A stretch of DNA of 27,609 bases from an uncultured Clostridium sp. (GCA_902496665.1 CABVBU010000036.1:1-27609); one strand, 5' to 3'; shown: positions 7,308-16,085, counted from the first letter of the stretch. The notes: generated by a model not told the origin, from the sequence alone. Numbers and translations are program-made.

Positions 7308-8883
7308 GAAAAGCTATGTCTATATCGGACTTCCAGTCCTGGGGATGATTTTTTATCTGGCATATATCAGGCGCTCCGCCATTGACATGGTGTATTCCGA
7401 TTATATCCGGCTGATCAATTCCTATCTGCCGGACGTGTGGAATCCGGATAAGTTTTTTGTGGCGGATCTGCTCACAAGAATTCCGGTGAATTTCTTAGAG
7501 CGCGGACTGAATGTCATGATCTTTGGATACAGCGTCACTGTGGACCGGATCATGGGCATTCTGGGATTTGGACTTTCTGCCCTGATCATCGGCCGGTACA
7601 GCAGAAAAAAAGAACTCTGCCCGGTCTGGTATGCGGCAATGATGATCGTCATGTTCAGCCTGAATAAGTGGGAAATGTTATATAACGGAACCGGCTGGGC
7701 CCATTTCCTTGCATTTGGATTGTTTTTCTGGAATTACGCTCTGCTGGATCAGGTGTATGAAAAGGGATTCCGGAATGCGAAACGGTCGGAGTTAGTACTG
7801 CTTTTTGTATTGCCGTTTGTGATCACCATCGGGGCAGCGGGACCGTACTGCGCGATCTACACGGTGACGATCGTGATGGCGTATCTGTTTCTTTATGTGC
7901 GCGATATTGTAATTGCAAAGAGCTTATCTGGAAAATATCAGACAAAGGCCGACAGACAGAATTCGAGCAGTACGGATAGAAAAAACGTATCGTGTAAAGG
8001 CAGGGAAAACGTTGGTGTGATCGGCGTAATTTCAGATGAGCTTGCCGGAATCGGAACTGCCCGTACCATCGCCTTGATCGCAGCCGCTGTTATTCCGTTC
8101 TTCATTTACCTCTGGAGCAATTCCCAGGCGGTGTATGAATATTCCGGAGCGGTGAATGTGCCGCTTTTTACGGCTTTCCGACAGGATCCGAAATTTTTTA
8201 TTAAATTTCTTCTTAAGTCTTTTGCTTCCATGGTTTTTGGAGTAGAATTGATTGACAGGAGCTTTGCAGGGATTCCGGGGAAGGTCTGGTGCGTGGTCGG
8301 CGCGGTTGTCCTGTCTGCGTATCTCTTTGCGCTGTGGATGAACTTTTATTACAGGATCGAGGAAAAGACGATCCTGCCGTTGATGCTCTTAGCGGGCGGA
8401 GGCATGAACCACCTGATGGTGCTTGTGAGCCGGTATATCTTTATGCCGAATGACAAGTATGGGATGAGTTCCAGGTATGCGCTGCAGTATCAGATCGGTG
8501 TGATCGGAATCTTTCTCACGTTCGCGCTGGCTGCGAAGTGCGGGTTCTGTAAAAAGAAAAAATGCAGGGAAAGCAGAGGTACAGAGCCGAAAGGGGCACA
8601 GCATATTAGCAGGACTGAAAAAGATTCTTTGCCAAAGCTGGTAAAGGTATTATCGACCGCCCTCGCCGCCATGTTCCTCATCGGGAACGTGATGACGACG
8701 GCCGAGGAATTCCGCTTCGGAAAGTACCGGAAAGAACATAACCGGGACGAAGTAAAACAGATCTTATTAAATTTTGAAAACGAGTCAGACAAAACACTGG
8801 AGGACGCGCTGGAGTATCACAAACCGGGATGCCGGGAAGCGCTTACGGTCCTCAAAGAAAACGGTTGGAATATATGGAGGTAA
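7297..8883 (+). CDS. Multi-pass membrane protein, probable GT-C-type glycosyltransferase
   Basis: A 528-aa protein with about ten membrane helices. A first helix at about residues 9-24 is followed by an outer loop holding Asp30 and Asp35 (IDMVYSDYIRL), similar in position to the acidic loop of the two upstream GT-C-like proteins. A hydrophilic Lys/Ser/Asn-rich insertion lies at about 208-250, and about 60 soluble residues close the protein (ending ENGWNIWR). The start overlaps the previous gene by 11 bp, with GGAGGAG just upstream. Its own stop lies against the ribosome binding site of rfbF (TGGAGGTAA), so it is tightly coupled on both sides. No family name can be given with certainty. Confidence 0.65.
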   Translation: MKNKKSYVYIGLPVLGMIFYLAYIRRSAIDMVYSDYIRLINSYLPDVWNPDKFFVADLLTRIPVNFLERGLNVMIFGYSVTVDRIMGILGFGLSALIIGRYSRKKELCPVWYAAMMIVMFSLNKWEMLYNGTGWAHFLAFGLFFWNYALLDQVYEKGFRNAKRSELVLLFVLPFVITIGAAGPYCAIYTVTIVMAYLFLYVRDIVIAKSLSGKYQTKADRQNSSSTDRKNVSCKGRENVGVIGVISDELAGIGTARTIALIAAAVIPFFIYLWSNSQAVYEYSGAVNVPLFTAFRQDPKFFIKFLLKSFASMVFGVELIDRSFAGIPGKVWCVVGAVVLSAYLFALWMNFYYRIEEKTILPLMLLAGGGMNHLMVLVSRYIFMPNDKYGMSSRYALQYQIGVIGIFLTFALAAKCGFCKKKKCRESRGTEPKGAQHISRTEKDSLPKLVKVLSTALAAMFLIGNVMTTAEEFRFGKYRKEHNRDEVKQILLNFENESDKTLEDALEYHKPGCREALTVLKENGWNIWR

Positions 8884-8887
8884 ACCT

Positions 8888-9661
8888 ATGAAAGTAGTAA
8901 TCCTGGCAGGAGGATTCGGAACAAGGATCAGCGAGGAGAGCCATTTAAAACCAAAGCCGATGATCGAGATCGGTGAGAAGCCGATCCTCTGGCATATCAT
9001 GAAATATTATTCCCAGTTCGGATATAACGAGTTTATTATCTGTCTGGGATACAAACAGTATGTGGTAAAGGAGTTCTTTGCGGATTACTTCCTTCACACA
9101 TCTGATGTGACCTTCGACCTTGCGAACAACAGCATGAAGGTCCACAACAACTATGCGGAGCCGTGGAAGGTGACTCTGATCGACACAGGACTCAACACCA
9201 TGACCGGCGGACGTGTAAAGAGGATCAAAGATTATGTGGGAAATGAGCCGTTCATGCTGACATACGGCGACGGCCTCGCAAACATCGACTTAAAGGCACT
9301 GGAAGAGTTCCACAGAAGCCACGGAAAGATCGCAACCATCACGGCAGTCAACATCGGACAGCGCTTCGGTGTCCTTGACCTCGAGGAGAACGGAAAGATC
9401 AATTCCTTCCGCGAGAAGAACGATGATGACGGCAGCCTGATCAACGGCGGCTACATGGTATTAAATCCGGGCGTATTCGACTACATCGAGGGCGATTCCA
9501 CTGTATTTGAGCAGGCACCGCTCAGAAACCTCGCGAAGGACGGCGAGCTCATGGCATACCGCCACGAGGGATTCTGGAAGTGCATGGATACCCAGCGCGA
9601 GAAACAGCAGTTAGAGGCGATGTGGCAGTCCGGAAACGCGCCGTGGAAGATCTGGGAATAA
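8888..9661 (+). CDS. rfbF: Glucose-1-phosphate cytidylyltransferase
   Basis: Makes CDP-glucose from glucose 1-phosphate and CTP, the first committed step to CDP-linked 3,6-dideoxyhexoses. It is 257 aa, normal for the family. The nucleotidyltransferase signature LAGGFGTR is at residues 6-13, with KPKPMIEIG at 21-29 and further family motifs (LTYGDGLANID, INGGYMV, EGFWKCMDT). A longer reading from 8774 is open but overlaps the upstream gene. GGAGG at 8876-8880 sets the start at 8888. It is followed by rfbG and rfbH in the standard pathway order. Confidence 0.95.
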   Translation: MKVVILAGGFGTRISEESHLKPKPMIEIGEKPILWHIMKYYSQFGYNEFIICLGYKQYVVKEFFADYFLHTSDVTFDLANNSMKVHNNYAEPWKVTLIDTGLNTMTGGRVKRIKDYVGNEPFMLTYGDGLANIDLKALEEFHRSHGKIATITAVNIGQRFGVLDLEENGKINSFREKNDDDGSLINGGYMVLNPGVFDYIEGDSTVFEQAPLRNLAKDGELMAYRHEGFWKCMDTQREKQQLEAMWQSGNAPWKIWE

Positions 9662-9689
9662 GAAACAAAGGGACCCTTTCCGGTTTGAA

Positions 9690-9733
9690 TTTTCTTATGG
9701 TCAGCGCAGCAGGCGCGCAGACCTGCCGAACAG
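9690..9733. repeat. 44-nt dispersed hairpin repeat, copy A
   Basis: Begins TTTTCTTATGG and ends GAACAG. It matches 39 of 44 positions of copy B at 15131-15174, and its first 27 nt match 24 of 27 in copy C at the window end. The centre folds as a 9-pair stem with one mismatch; the mismatch falls at a different position in copy B. It sits in the rfbF-rfbG gap. Confidence 0.8.
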
Positions 9734-9785
9734 ACAAATTCGAAACAATTGCGAAAAGGAAAGGTTCATAAGTGGAGAAGATAAC

Positions 9786-10844
9786 ATGAACTTAAAAGAA
9801 GTTTTTGACTTTTATAAAGGAAAGAGGGTCCTTGTAACCGGACATACCGGCTTTAAGGGAACCTGGCTTTCCAGAATCCTCGTAAATGCCGGTGCTGAGG
9901 TCACAGGATACTCCTTAAACCCGCCGACAGATCCGGCACTGTTTCAGATGGCAGGTCTTGAGGGAAAGATGAATTCCATCATTGGCGATATCCGGGATCT
10001 TGCCCATTTAAAGCAGGTATTCGAGGAGACAAAACCGGAGATCGTCTTACATCTGGCGGCACAGCCTATCGTGCGGGACTCCTACAAGGATCCGGTCTAC
10101 ACCTACGAGACGAATGTCATGGGCACCGTCAATATTTTGGAGTGTGTCCGCTTAAATCCGTGCGTGAAGTCTTTCTTAAACGTGACGACGGATAAGGTCT
10201 ACGAGAACAGGGAGTGGGAGTACGGCTACCGCGAGGTGGACCGTCTGGACGGATATGACCCGTATTCCAACAGTAAATCATGTTCCGAGCTTGTGACCCA
10301 CAGCTACAGGAAGTCCTTCTTCGCGGACGGACACTGTGCGATCTCTACCTGCCGTGCAGGAAACGTTATCGGCGGCGGCGATTTCGCTAATGACCGTATC
10401 GTCCCGGACTGTGTCCGCGCGGCGATGGCAAAGAAACCGATCATCGTCCGCAATCCGCATTCCACGCGCCCGTATCAGCATGTGCTGGAGCCGCTTGCAG
10501 CATATCTCATGGTGGCAAAGGCGCAGTATGAGGACGGAAAATACGCCGGGTACTACAACGTAGGACCGGATGACAAGGACTGCGTGACTACCGGTGAGCT
10601 TGTGGATATGTTCTGCAGCGCCTGGGGAAATGGACTTTCCTGGGAGAACAGGAGCGACGGAGGTCCTCACGAGGCAAACTTCTTAAAACTCGACTGCTCG
10701 AAGTTAAAGACCACATTTGGATGGCATCCGCGCTACGGCGTGAAGGAGGCCATCGGACTCACGGTCGAGTGGTGTCAGGAGTATGAGAAGAATGGCGATG
10801 TTGTGGCTGTGATGGACAGACAGATCAAGGAGATGTTCCGGTAG
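9786..10844 (+). CDS. rfbG: CDP-glucose 4,6-dehydratase
   Basis: An extended short-chain dehydrogenase that converts CDP-glucose to CDP-4-keto-6-deoxyglucose, using bound NAD. It is 352 aa, normal length. The nucleotide-binding loop GHTGFKGTW is at residues 19-27, TTDK at 134-137, and the catalytic Tyr/Lys pair YSNSK at 160-164. GGAGAAG precedes the ATG. It lies 124 bp after rfbF, the gap being occupied by a dispersed hairpin repeat. The product is the substrate of RfbH downstream. Confidence 0.95.
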   Translation: MNLKEVFDFYKGKRVLVTGHTGFKGTWLSRILVNAGAEVTGYSLNPPTDPALFQMAGLEGKMNSIIGDIRDLAHLKQVFEETKPEIVLHLAAQPIVRDSYKDPVYTYETNVMGTVNILECVRLNPCVKSFLNVTTDKVYENREWEYGYREVDRLDGYDPYSNSKSCSELVTHSYRKSFFADGHCAISTCRAGNVIGGGDFANDRIVPDCVRAAMAKKPIIVRNPHSTRPYQHVLEPLAAYLMVAKAQYEDGKYAGYYNVGPDDKDCVTTGELVDMFCSAWGNGLSWENRSDGGPHEANFLKLDCSKLKTTFGWHPRYGVKEAIGLTVEWCQEYEKNGDVVAVMDRQIKEMFR

Positions 10845-10928
10845 AACAACAGAAAAAAACAGTCTACTATTTGAAAAGACAGGAAACCTGGAGGTGCGTG
10901 CAGAAACTTCCCGGCAAATGAGACATTG

Positions 10929-10968
10929 TATACAGCAGGAACGAGTTCAGAAATTGGCTTGCTGTATA
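10929..10968 (+). promoter_or_regulatory. Inverted repeat just upstream of rfbH
   Basis: A perfect 9-bp inverted repeat, TATACAGCA (10929-10937) and TGCTGTATA (10960-10968), ends a few bases before the rfbH ribosome binding site. A small GAAC/GTTC stem lies inside. In RNA it could modulate rfbH translation; as DNA it could bind a regulator. No effect can be proved from sequence. Confidence 0.45.
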
Positions 10969-10987
10969 ATCAGGAAAGGAAAAAGTT

Positions 10988-12328
10988 ATGTTTGAGAATA
11001 AGACAGAGGCAGAGGCAAGAAAAGAGATCCTTGACCTTGTAGCTGAATATGCCGATAAATTTCACAACCAGAAAAAGGAATTCCATGAGGGAGACCGTAT
11101 CCCGTACGCGTCCCGCGTGTACGACAGCAGGGAGATGGTAAATCTTGTGGACAGTTCCCTTGAATTCTGGCTTACATCCGGACGATACACGGACGAGTTT
11201 GAGAAGAAGCTTGCGGAGTATCTTCAGGTGCGCTACTGCGCCCTTGTGAACTCCGGCTCATCTGCAAACCTTGTAGCGTTCATGACGATCACATCTCCTC
11301 TGCTCGGCGACCGCCGTGTAAAGCGCGGGGATGAGATCATCACCGTTGCAGCAGGTTTCCCGACCACCGTGACTCCGGCGATCCAGTACGGAGCTGTTCC
11401 GGTGTTTGTTGATGTGACGATTCCACAGTACAACATCGATGTCACAAAGTTGGAAGCAGCACTCTCCGAGAAGACAAAGGCAGTCATGATCGCCCACACA
11501 CTCGGAAACCCGTTCGATTTAAAGGCAGTAAAGGAATTCTGTGAAAAACATAATCTGTGGCTCGTTGAGGACAACTGCGACGCGTTAGGTTCCAGATACA
11601 CCATCAACGGTGAGGAGAAATTTACCGGAACCGTAGGCGATATCGGAACCTCCAGCTTCTATCCGCCGCACCATATGACGATGGGCGAGGGAGGAGCCGT
11701 TTACACGGACAACCCGCTGTTAAATAAAATCATCCGTTCCTTCCGTGACTGGGGCCGGGACTGTGTCTGCCCGTCCGGACATGATAACCTCTGCGGACAC
11801 CGCTTCGACAGACAGTACGGTGAGCTTCCGCTTGGCTATGACCACAAATATGTATACTCCCATTTTGGATACAATCTGAAAGCCACAGACCTTCAGGCAG
11901 CCATCGGCTGTGCCCAGATCGAGAAATTCCCGACCTTCGTGGAGCGCAGACGCCACAACTTCGACCGCCTGAGAGCCGCTCTCGCAGAGACGGAGGACCG
12001 CCTGATCCTTCCGGTACCGGCCGAGAATTCCAGACCGAGCTGGTTCGGTTTCCTGATCACCTGCAAAGAGGGAACAGACAGAAATAAGCTCGTCCAGTAC
12101 ATCGAGAGCAAAGGGATCCAGACAAGAATGCTGTTTGCCGGAAACCTCATCAAGCATCCGTGCTTCGACGAGATGAGAGCTGAGAAAAAGGGTTACCGCG
12201 TAGTAGGCACTCTGGAAAATACAGACCGGATCATGAGCGATACCTTCTGGGTCGGCGTTTATCCGGGAATGACAGACGAAAAGATCGACTATATGGCAAA
12301 AGTGATTAAAGAGGGGCTGTTACAGTGA
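10988..12328 (+). CDS. rfbH: CDP-4-keto-6-deoxyglucose 3-dehydratase (E1)
   Basis: A PMP-dependent iron-sulfur enzyme of the aminotransferase fold that removes the C3 hydroxyl from CDP-4-keto-6-deoxyglucose on the way to 3,6-dideoxyhexoses. It is 446 aa. SFYPPHHMTMGEGG (His228-His229) carries His where aminotransferases have the PLP lysine, the hallmark of E1. Cys197 (EDNCDALGS) plus Cys259, Cys261 and Cys269 (C-x-C-x7-C) match the E1 [2Fe-2S] ligands. The start has AGGAAAGGA upstream. E1 needs a flavin/iron-sulfur reductase (E3, ascD type), which is not in this window. The TGA stop overlaps the GTG start of licD. Confidence 0.95.
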   Translation: MFENKTEAEARKEILDLVAEYADKFHNQKKEFHEGDRIPYASRVYDSREMVNLVDSSLEFWLTSGRYTDEFEKKLAEYLQVRYCALVNSGSSANLVAFMTITSPLLGDRRVKRGDEIITVAAGFPTTVTPAIQYGAVPVFVDVTIPQYNIDVTKLEAALSEKTKAVMIAHTLGNPFDLKAVKEFCEKHNLWLVEDNCDALGSRYTINGEEKFTGTVGDIGTSSFYPPHHMTMGEGGAVYTDNPLLNKIIRSFRDWGRDCVCPSGHDNLCGHRFDRQYGELPLGYDHKYVYSHFGYNLKATDLQAAIGCAQIEKFPTFVERRRHNFDRLRAALAETEDRLILPVPAENSRPSWFGFLITCKEGTDRNKLVQYIESKGIQTRMLFAGNLIKHPCFDEMRAEKKGYRVVGTLENTDRIMSDTFWVGVYPGMTDEKIDYMAKVIKEGLLQ

Positions 12329-13173
12329 GCGAAGAAAAATCCTTTGACCTGACGAAAGTCCATGAGGTCAACTTAAAGCTTTTAAAGGAGATCGACCGGA
12401 TCTGCAAAAAGTATAAGATCAAATATGCTCTGGATTCCGGTACGCTTCTGGGGGCAGTGCGCCACGGCGGATTCATCCCGTGGGATGACGACGTGGATGT
12501 CATGTTCACGAGAAAGAACTATGAGATGTTCGCAAAGGTCGTAAGGCGGGAACTGCCGGAGGACATGTCCTTCGTGGAGCCGAACGAGTACCATGGCGGA
12601 AAGGCGTTCTACGACTTTATTTCCCGTGTGACGTACAATAAGAGCCAGAAGTTCGAGGACTCCGGAAAGATGGAGTTCTATGACGATAAGATCAGCCGCC
12701 TGAACGTGGACCTGTTCATCGTGGACGGACTTCCGGAGGGAAAGCTCGCGAAGAAGCTCACAAAGCTTTCCCACTGCGTTCTCTACGGATTTGCCCTGGG
12801 ACACCGGTATGAGATCGATTACAGCGATTACAAGGGCGTTATGAAGCTTTTTGTGGCAGTTCTCGCGACTATCGGAAAGCTGATCCCATTCCCGGTGATC
12901 TGGAAGCTGTGGAATGCCCTCTGCCATATGGACAGCCGGAAAGAGCGCCCGTTATATTTCTATACGGGTTACGCGCCGAACTGGTTCTATGTGGAGATGA
13001 AGAGAGAGTGGGACGATGAGGTCGTTGAGATGCCTTTCGAGGACACAAAGTTCTACGCTCCGGCCGGCTGGGATGAGCTTCTGACGCAGCTTTACGGTGA
13101 CTACATGAAGCTTCCGCCGAAGGAAAAACAGATTCCGGAACATTCCGATATGGAGATAAAAATTTATGACTAA
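12325..13173 (+). CDS. LicD family phosphotransferase
   Basis: LicD proteins transfer phosphocholine or other phospho-alcohols from nucleotide donors onto teichoic acids or polysaccharides. The signature GTLLGAVRHGGFIPWDDDVD is at residues 39-58, including the acidic metal-binding cluster Asp54-Asp58. Length is 282 aa. The start is GTG, in a 4-bp GTGA overlap with the rfbH stop, with GAGGGG at 12311-12316. Its end overlaps the next glycosyltransferase by 8 bp. The context implies phospho-substitution of the same glycan; the transferred group is unknown, and no choline uptake or CTP:phosphocholine gene is seen nearby. Confidence 0.9.
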   Translation: MSEEKSFDLTKVHEVNLKLLKEIDRICKKYKIKYALDSGTLLGAVRHGGFIPWDDDVDVMFTRKNYEMFAKVVRRELPEDMSFVEPNEYHGGKAFYDFISRVTYNKSQKFEDSGKMEFYDDKISRLNVDLFIVDGLPEGKLAKKLTKLSHCVLYGFALGHRYEIDYSDYKGVMKLFVAVLATIGKLIPFPVIWKLWNALCHMDSRKERPLYFYTGYAPNWFYVEMKREWDDEVVEMPFEDTKFYAPAGWDELLTQLYGDYMKLPPKEKQIPEHSDMEIKIYD

Positions 13174-14143
13174 ACTGCTTTCGGTCGTTGTATCGGTATA
13201 CAACGAGGAGCTGGCGCTAAGAGAATTCTATGCAGAGACTGGGAAGATCCTGAAAACGCTGCCGGGGAACTGGGACTATGAGTTCCTGTTCGTGAACGAC
13301 GGCAGCAGGGATCAGTCCCTTTCGATCCTCAAGGAGTTCGCGACGTTGGACGAAAAAGTGAAGATCGTCAATTTTTCCAGGAACTTTGGGCATGAGGCGG
13401 CGATGATCGCAGGACTGGACTATGCGGGCGGTGACGGTATCGTCTGCATGGACGCGGACCTGCAGCACCCGCCGGAGTGTCTGCCGGAGATTGTGGAAAA
13501 ATTCGACGAGGGATATGAAGTGATCAGCATGGTCCGCACGAAGAATAAGACGGCGGGGCTTGTAAAGAATGTCACATCCGCGGCGTTCTACAAGCTGATC
13601 AACCATCTCTCCGATGTGAAGTTTGAGGCCAACGCCTCGGACTTTTTTGCGGTGAGCAAAAACGCGGCGGATATCCTCCGGAACAACTACCGGGAGAAGG
13701 TCCGTTTCCTGCGGGGCTATGTCCAGAGCATCGGTTTTGAGAAGACCACCATCGAGTACGAGGCGAGACCACGGTTTGCGGGGGAGAGCAAGTACAGCTT
13801 AAAGAGTCTGTTCAAGTTTTCCATCAATACGATCCTGTGCTTTTCCGATCTGCCATTAAAGCTTGGAATCTATTCTGGTGTGATCACAGCGCTTTTCGGA
13901 TTGATCATGGTGATTTATACGGTCTATACCTGGAAACTTTATGGGGCACCGAACGGCTATGCGACCATCGTTGTTCTGATCTCGTTTATGTTTTCCGTGT
14001 TGTTTGTGATCGTGGGGATCATCGGCGAGTATATCGCGATCCTGTTCGCGGAGATCAAGGACAGGCCGGTGTATATCGTGAAGGATACTGCTAATTTCAA
14101 AAAAAATCGAAGCAAAGCTACAGATGGACAGGATGTCCGGTAG
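13166..14143 (+). CDS. GT2 glycosyltransferase, polyprenyl-phosphate sugar synthase type
   Basis: A 325-aa DPM1/GtrB/ArnC-like enzyme that would transfer a sugar from a nucleotide donor to undecaprenyl phosphate at the inner face of the membrane. NDGS is at residues 44-47 and the metal-binding DADLQHPPE at 96-104. Two C-terminal membrane helices lie at about 232-254 and 266-294, the usual GtrB arrangement. The ATG overlaps the licD end by 8 bp, with GGAG at 13152-13155. Its lipid-linked product is the donor type used by the GT-C enzymes encoded upstream. It is the last gene of the locus. Confidence 0.9.
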   Translation: MTKLLSVVVSVYNEELALREFYAETGKILKTLPGNWDYEFLFVNDGSRDQSLSILKEFATLDEKVKIVNFSRNFGHEAAMIAGLDYAGGDGIVCMDADLQHPPECLPEIVEKFDEGYEVISMVRTKNKTAGLVKNVTSAAFYKLINHLSDVKFEANASDFFAVSKNAADILRNNYREKVRFLRGYVQSIGFEKTTIEYEARPRFAGESKYSLKSLFKFSINTILCFSDLPLKLGIYSGVITALFGLIMVIYTVYTWKLYGAPNGYATIVVLISFMFSVLFVIVGIIGEYIAILFAEIKDRPVYIVKDTANFKKNRSKATDGQDVR

Positions 14144-14266
14144 GTTCTGCGAATGGAAAATGATCCTGGCAGGAGTTTTTTCAGCTGTGATCGGTGTACT
14201 CCCACCGGAACCACTGGAAAAACATTACAAAATCATGAATTATTTGTGTAAATTTGAGAAAAGGAC

Positions 14267-14295
14267 TTCAAAAATAAAAAGGAATCGTATATAAT
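14267..14295 (+). promoter_or_regulatory. Candidate promoter of lipoprotein gene
   Basis: TATAAT at 14290-14295 is a perfect -10, with a weak -35 TTCAAA at 14267-14272 (17-bp spacing). A start near 14302 would give a leader of about 70 nt before the ATG at 14374. The surrounding 230-bp gap is AT-rich and otherwise featureless. Confidence 0.6.
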
Positions 14296-14373
14296 ACGTG
14301 AGTATGCCGATTTCCCGGGAAATTCTATTTGGCAGAATGGGAGATCCGTTGAATTCAGAGGAGGAGTTTTATC

Positions 14374-15012
14374 ATGAAATTATTAAAGAGAATGGCTGTG
14401 CTGTCTTTAGTAGTTCTCGCCCTCGGCGGATGTACAAAGAGCAGCATTTCAACAGATGCACCGGTATCAGGAAGTGAAGAAGTCGATCCGGCAAAAATGG
14501 AGACGGATGACGATGACGAGACACTTCCGAGAGACCAGAACTTCCTTGTAGAGGATGAGACTGTAGAGACCACCATGTACGACTGGGAGCAGGCACAGAG
14601 CGAGTGCGACGGACTGTTCAACGACACATCCGCATTCCCACAGTCTGTAAAGATGGAGTTCACTTACGATGAGTCCGCATTAAACATCGGCCTTACCTGG
14701 ACAGTAAAGAATGACACAACAAACGATGACGCTATGGAATATGCAGTGACAATGGTCAAGCAGTTCAACGATATCATCGCTGCACAGAGCATGGATCTCG
14801 AGAATTCCAGCGCGGATTCCTTTGGAACACTCTGGAACCAGTTCTCCCTTGACGTAAAAGTTGTTACTGAGGGAGGAAAGGCGCTTGTAGATAAGAGCTA
14901 CAAGGCTGGCGACAAGATCGACCTCAAGAGTACTGAGGCAGCTGCAGAAGGTCCGGAGGACGTTGCAGACGATTCACCGAAGAAGCTTGACGAGACAAAG
15001 GCTTCCAAGTAA
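14374..15012 (+). CDS. Putative lipoprotein, acidic, unknown function
   Basis: A 212-aa secreted lipoprotein. A short positive N-terminus and hydrophobic segment end in the lipobox LGGC, with Cys20 as the lipid attachment site. An Asp/Glu-rich linker (about residues 35-60) follows, then a globular region of about 120 residues and a charged C-terminal tail from about 185. GAGGAG at 14359-14364 supports the start. It has its own promoter and a strong terminator, so it is probably a single-gene transcript after the glycan locus. No family is recognised; it should face the outside of the membrane. Confidence 0.8.
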   Translation: MKLLKRMAVLSLVVLALGGCTKSSISTDAPVSGSEEVDPAKMETDDDDETLPRDQNFLVEDETVETTMYDWEQAQSECDGLFNDTSAFPQSVKMEFTYDESALNIGLTWTVKNDTTNDDAMEYAVTMVKQFNDIIAAQSMDLENSSADSFGTLWNQFSLDVKVVTEGGKALVDKSYKAGDKIDLKSTEAAAEGPEDVADDSPKKLDETKASK

Positions 15013-15072
15013 TTAGTTGAAATAGTAATTAGTTGGAATAATTTCAACAGAATAAATAATTAAGACAATATA

Positions 15073-15122
15073 ATGGCAGAATGCTTTTCAATGTAATTTA
15101 GAAAGCGTTCTGCCATTTTTTG
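15073..15122 (+). terminator. Rho-independent terminator of lipoprotein gene
   Basis: A 15-bp stem (15073-15087 with 15102-15116, a single T-G wobble) is followed by a T-run at 15117-15121. Confidence 0.93.
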
Positions 15123-15130
15123 TTGTCATA

Positions 15131-15174
15131 TTTTCTTATGGCCTGCGCAACAGGTGCGCAGACCTGCTGAACAG
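15131..15174. repeat. 44-nt dispersed hairpin repeat, copy B
   Basis: A second full copy of the element at 9690-9733, with 5 differences in 44 nt. The central stem GGCCTGCGC/GCGCAGACC has one mismatch and an AACAGGT loop. It lies between two convergent genes. Confidence 0.8.
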
Positions 15175-15178
15175 TAAC

Positions 15179-15219
15179 AAACGCCGCACTATTCTTAACG
15201 GCAGAATAAATGCGGCGTT
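15179..15219 (-). terminator. Hairpin between convergent genes, possible terminator
   Basis: A 9-bp perfect stem (15179-15187 with 15211-15219) contains an inner ATTCT/AGAAT stem. It lies about 50 bp past the stop of the minus-strand peptidase gene. The T-run on the minus strand is short (TTTGTT), so termination strength is uncertain. Confidence 0.5.
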
Positions 15220-15269
15220 TATAGTATGGATTCAGTTTTAAATTTCAGACCTGCGTTTATTGACGCGGC

Positions 15270-15974
15270 TTATTTTGCACACTGCTTCACGAAGTACTCA
15301 AACATCGGGAGAGAGTCGGCACATTCCTTTGGATTTGTAACCGGGCCGGTCATGCGCTCCGGATGCCACTGTACGGACCAGATCGGAAGAGTTTCATGCT
15401 GCACAGCCTCTGTGAAGGAGTGTCCGTTGGACTCGCCCCATGCGATGGCCTGGAGACCTTCGCCGAGCTTGTCGAGGGCCTGGTGGTGGTAGCTGTTTAC
15501 TTCCATGGACTCGCCGTAAAGGTTTCCTAAGATGGAATCCTTCTTGAGCGTCACCTGATGGCAGACACCCTTGGAGTGATCACCGCCGAGCTGTGTCGGG
15601 ATATCCTGGGTGAGAGTACCGCCGAAGTATACGTTTAAGATCTGGATTCCGCGGCAGATGCCCCAGATCGGTTTCCTGCGGTCAACGAACGCTTTGATGA
15701 TCTTGTATTCCAGATCGTCGCGCTGCGGGTCTGTGATAACGAAGTCAAACATCTTTTCCTGACCGTAGAGCTTCGGTTCAACGTCTTTGCCGCCGCTTAA
15801 GAGAAGCCCGTCAGCGAGATCCGCGTATTCCTCAGCGCAGTCGTTGTTGACCGCAAGGATCGGGATGCCGCCTGCGCGGCGGATATTCTCAGCATAGTTC
15901 TGGTTTAATGCCCATGTCGGTGTTCCGTTGGCTGCTGCACCGGTTCCTCCGGTCAGTAAGATCAATGGTTTCAT
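15270..15974 (-). CDS. Gamma-glutamyl-gamma-aminobutyrate hydrolase family protein (peptidase C26, class I glutamine amidotransferase-like)
   Basis: Members hydrolyse gamma-glutamyl amide bonds, as PuuD does in putrescine breakdown. The nucleophile elbow GICRGIQ puts Cys at residue 107, and WHPE supplies His204 and Glu206, so the triad is complete. LLLSGGKDVEP at 58-68 is the typical PuuD-type motif. An upstream in-frame ATG at 15995 exists, but GGAG (complement of 15984-15987) sits 9 nt before the ATG at 15974, giving 234 aa starting MKPLILLTGG. No polyamine genes are nearby, so the true substrate is uncertain. Confidence 0.88.
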   Translation of the reverse strand: MKPLILLTGGTGAAANGTPTWALNQNYAENIRRAGGIPILAVNNDCAEEYADLADGLLLSGGKDVEPKLYGQEKMFDFVITDPQRDDLEYKIIKAFVDRRKPIWGICRGIQILNVYFGGTLTQDIPTQLGGDHSKGVCHQVTLKKDSILGNLYGESMEVNSYHHQALDKLGEGLQAIAWGESNGHSFTEAVQHETLPIWSVQWHPERMTGPVTNPKECADSLPMFEYFVKQCAK

Positions 15975-16085
15975 AATGTAATTCTCCTTTTCCATTTCTG
16001 CCCGTCTGCCTGTCCCCGTAGTGAAATCTGCCGGAATGGGTCTGGCTGTCTTTCATACAGACAGAGCAGGGATTTGATAGATGGC

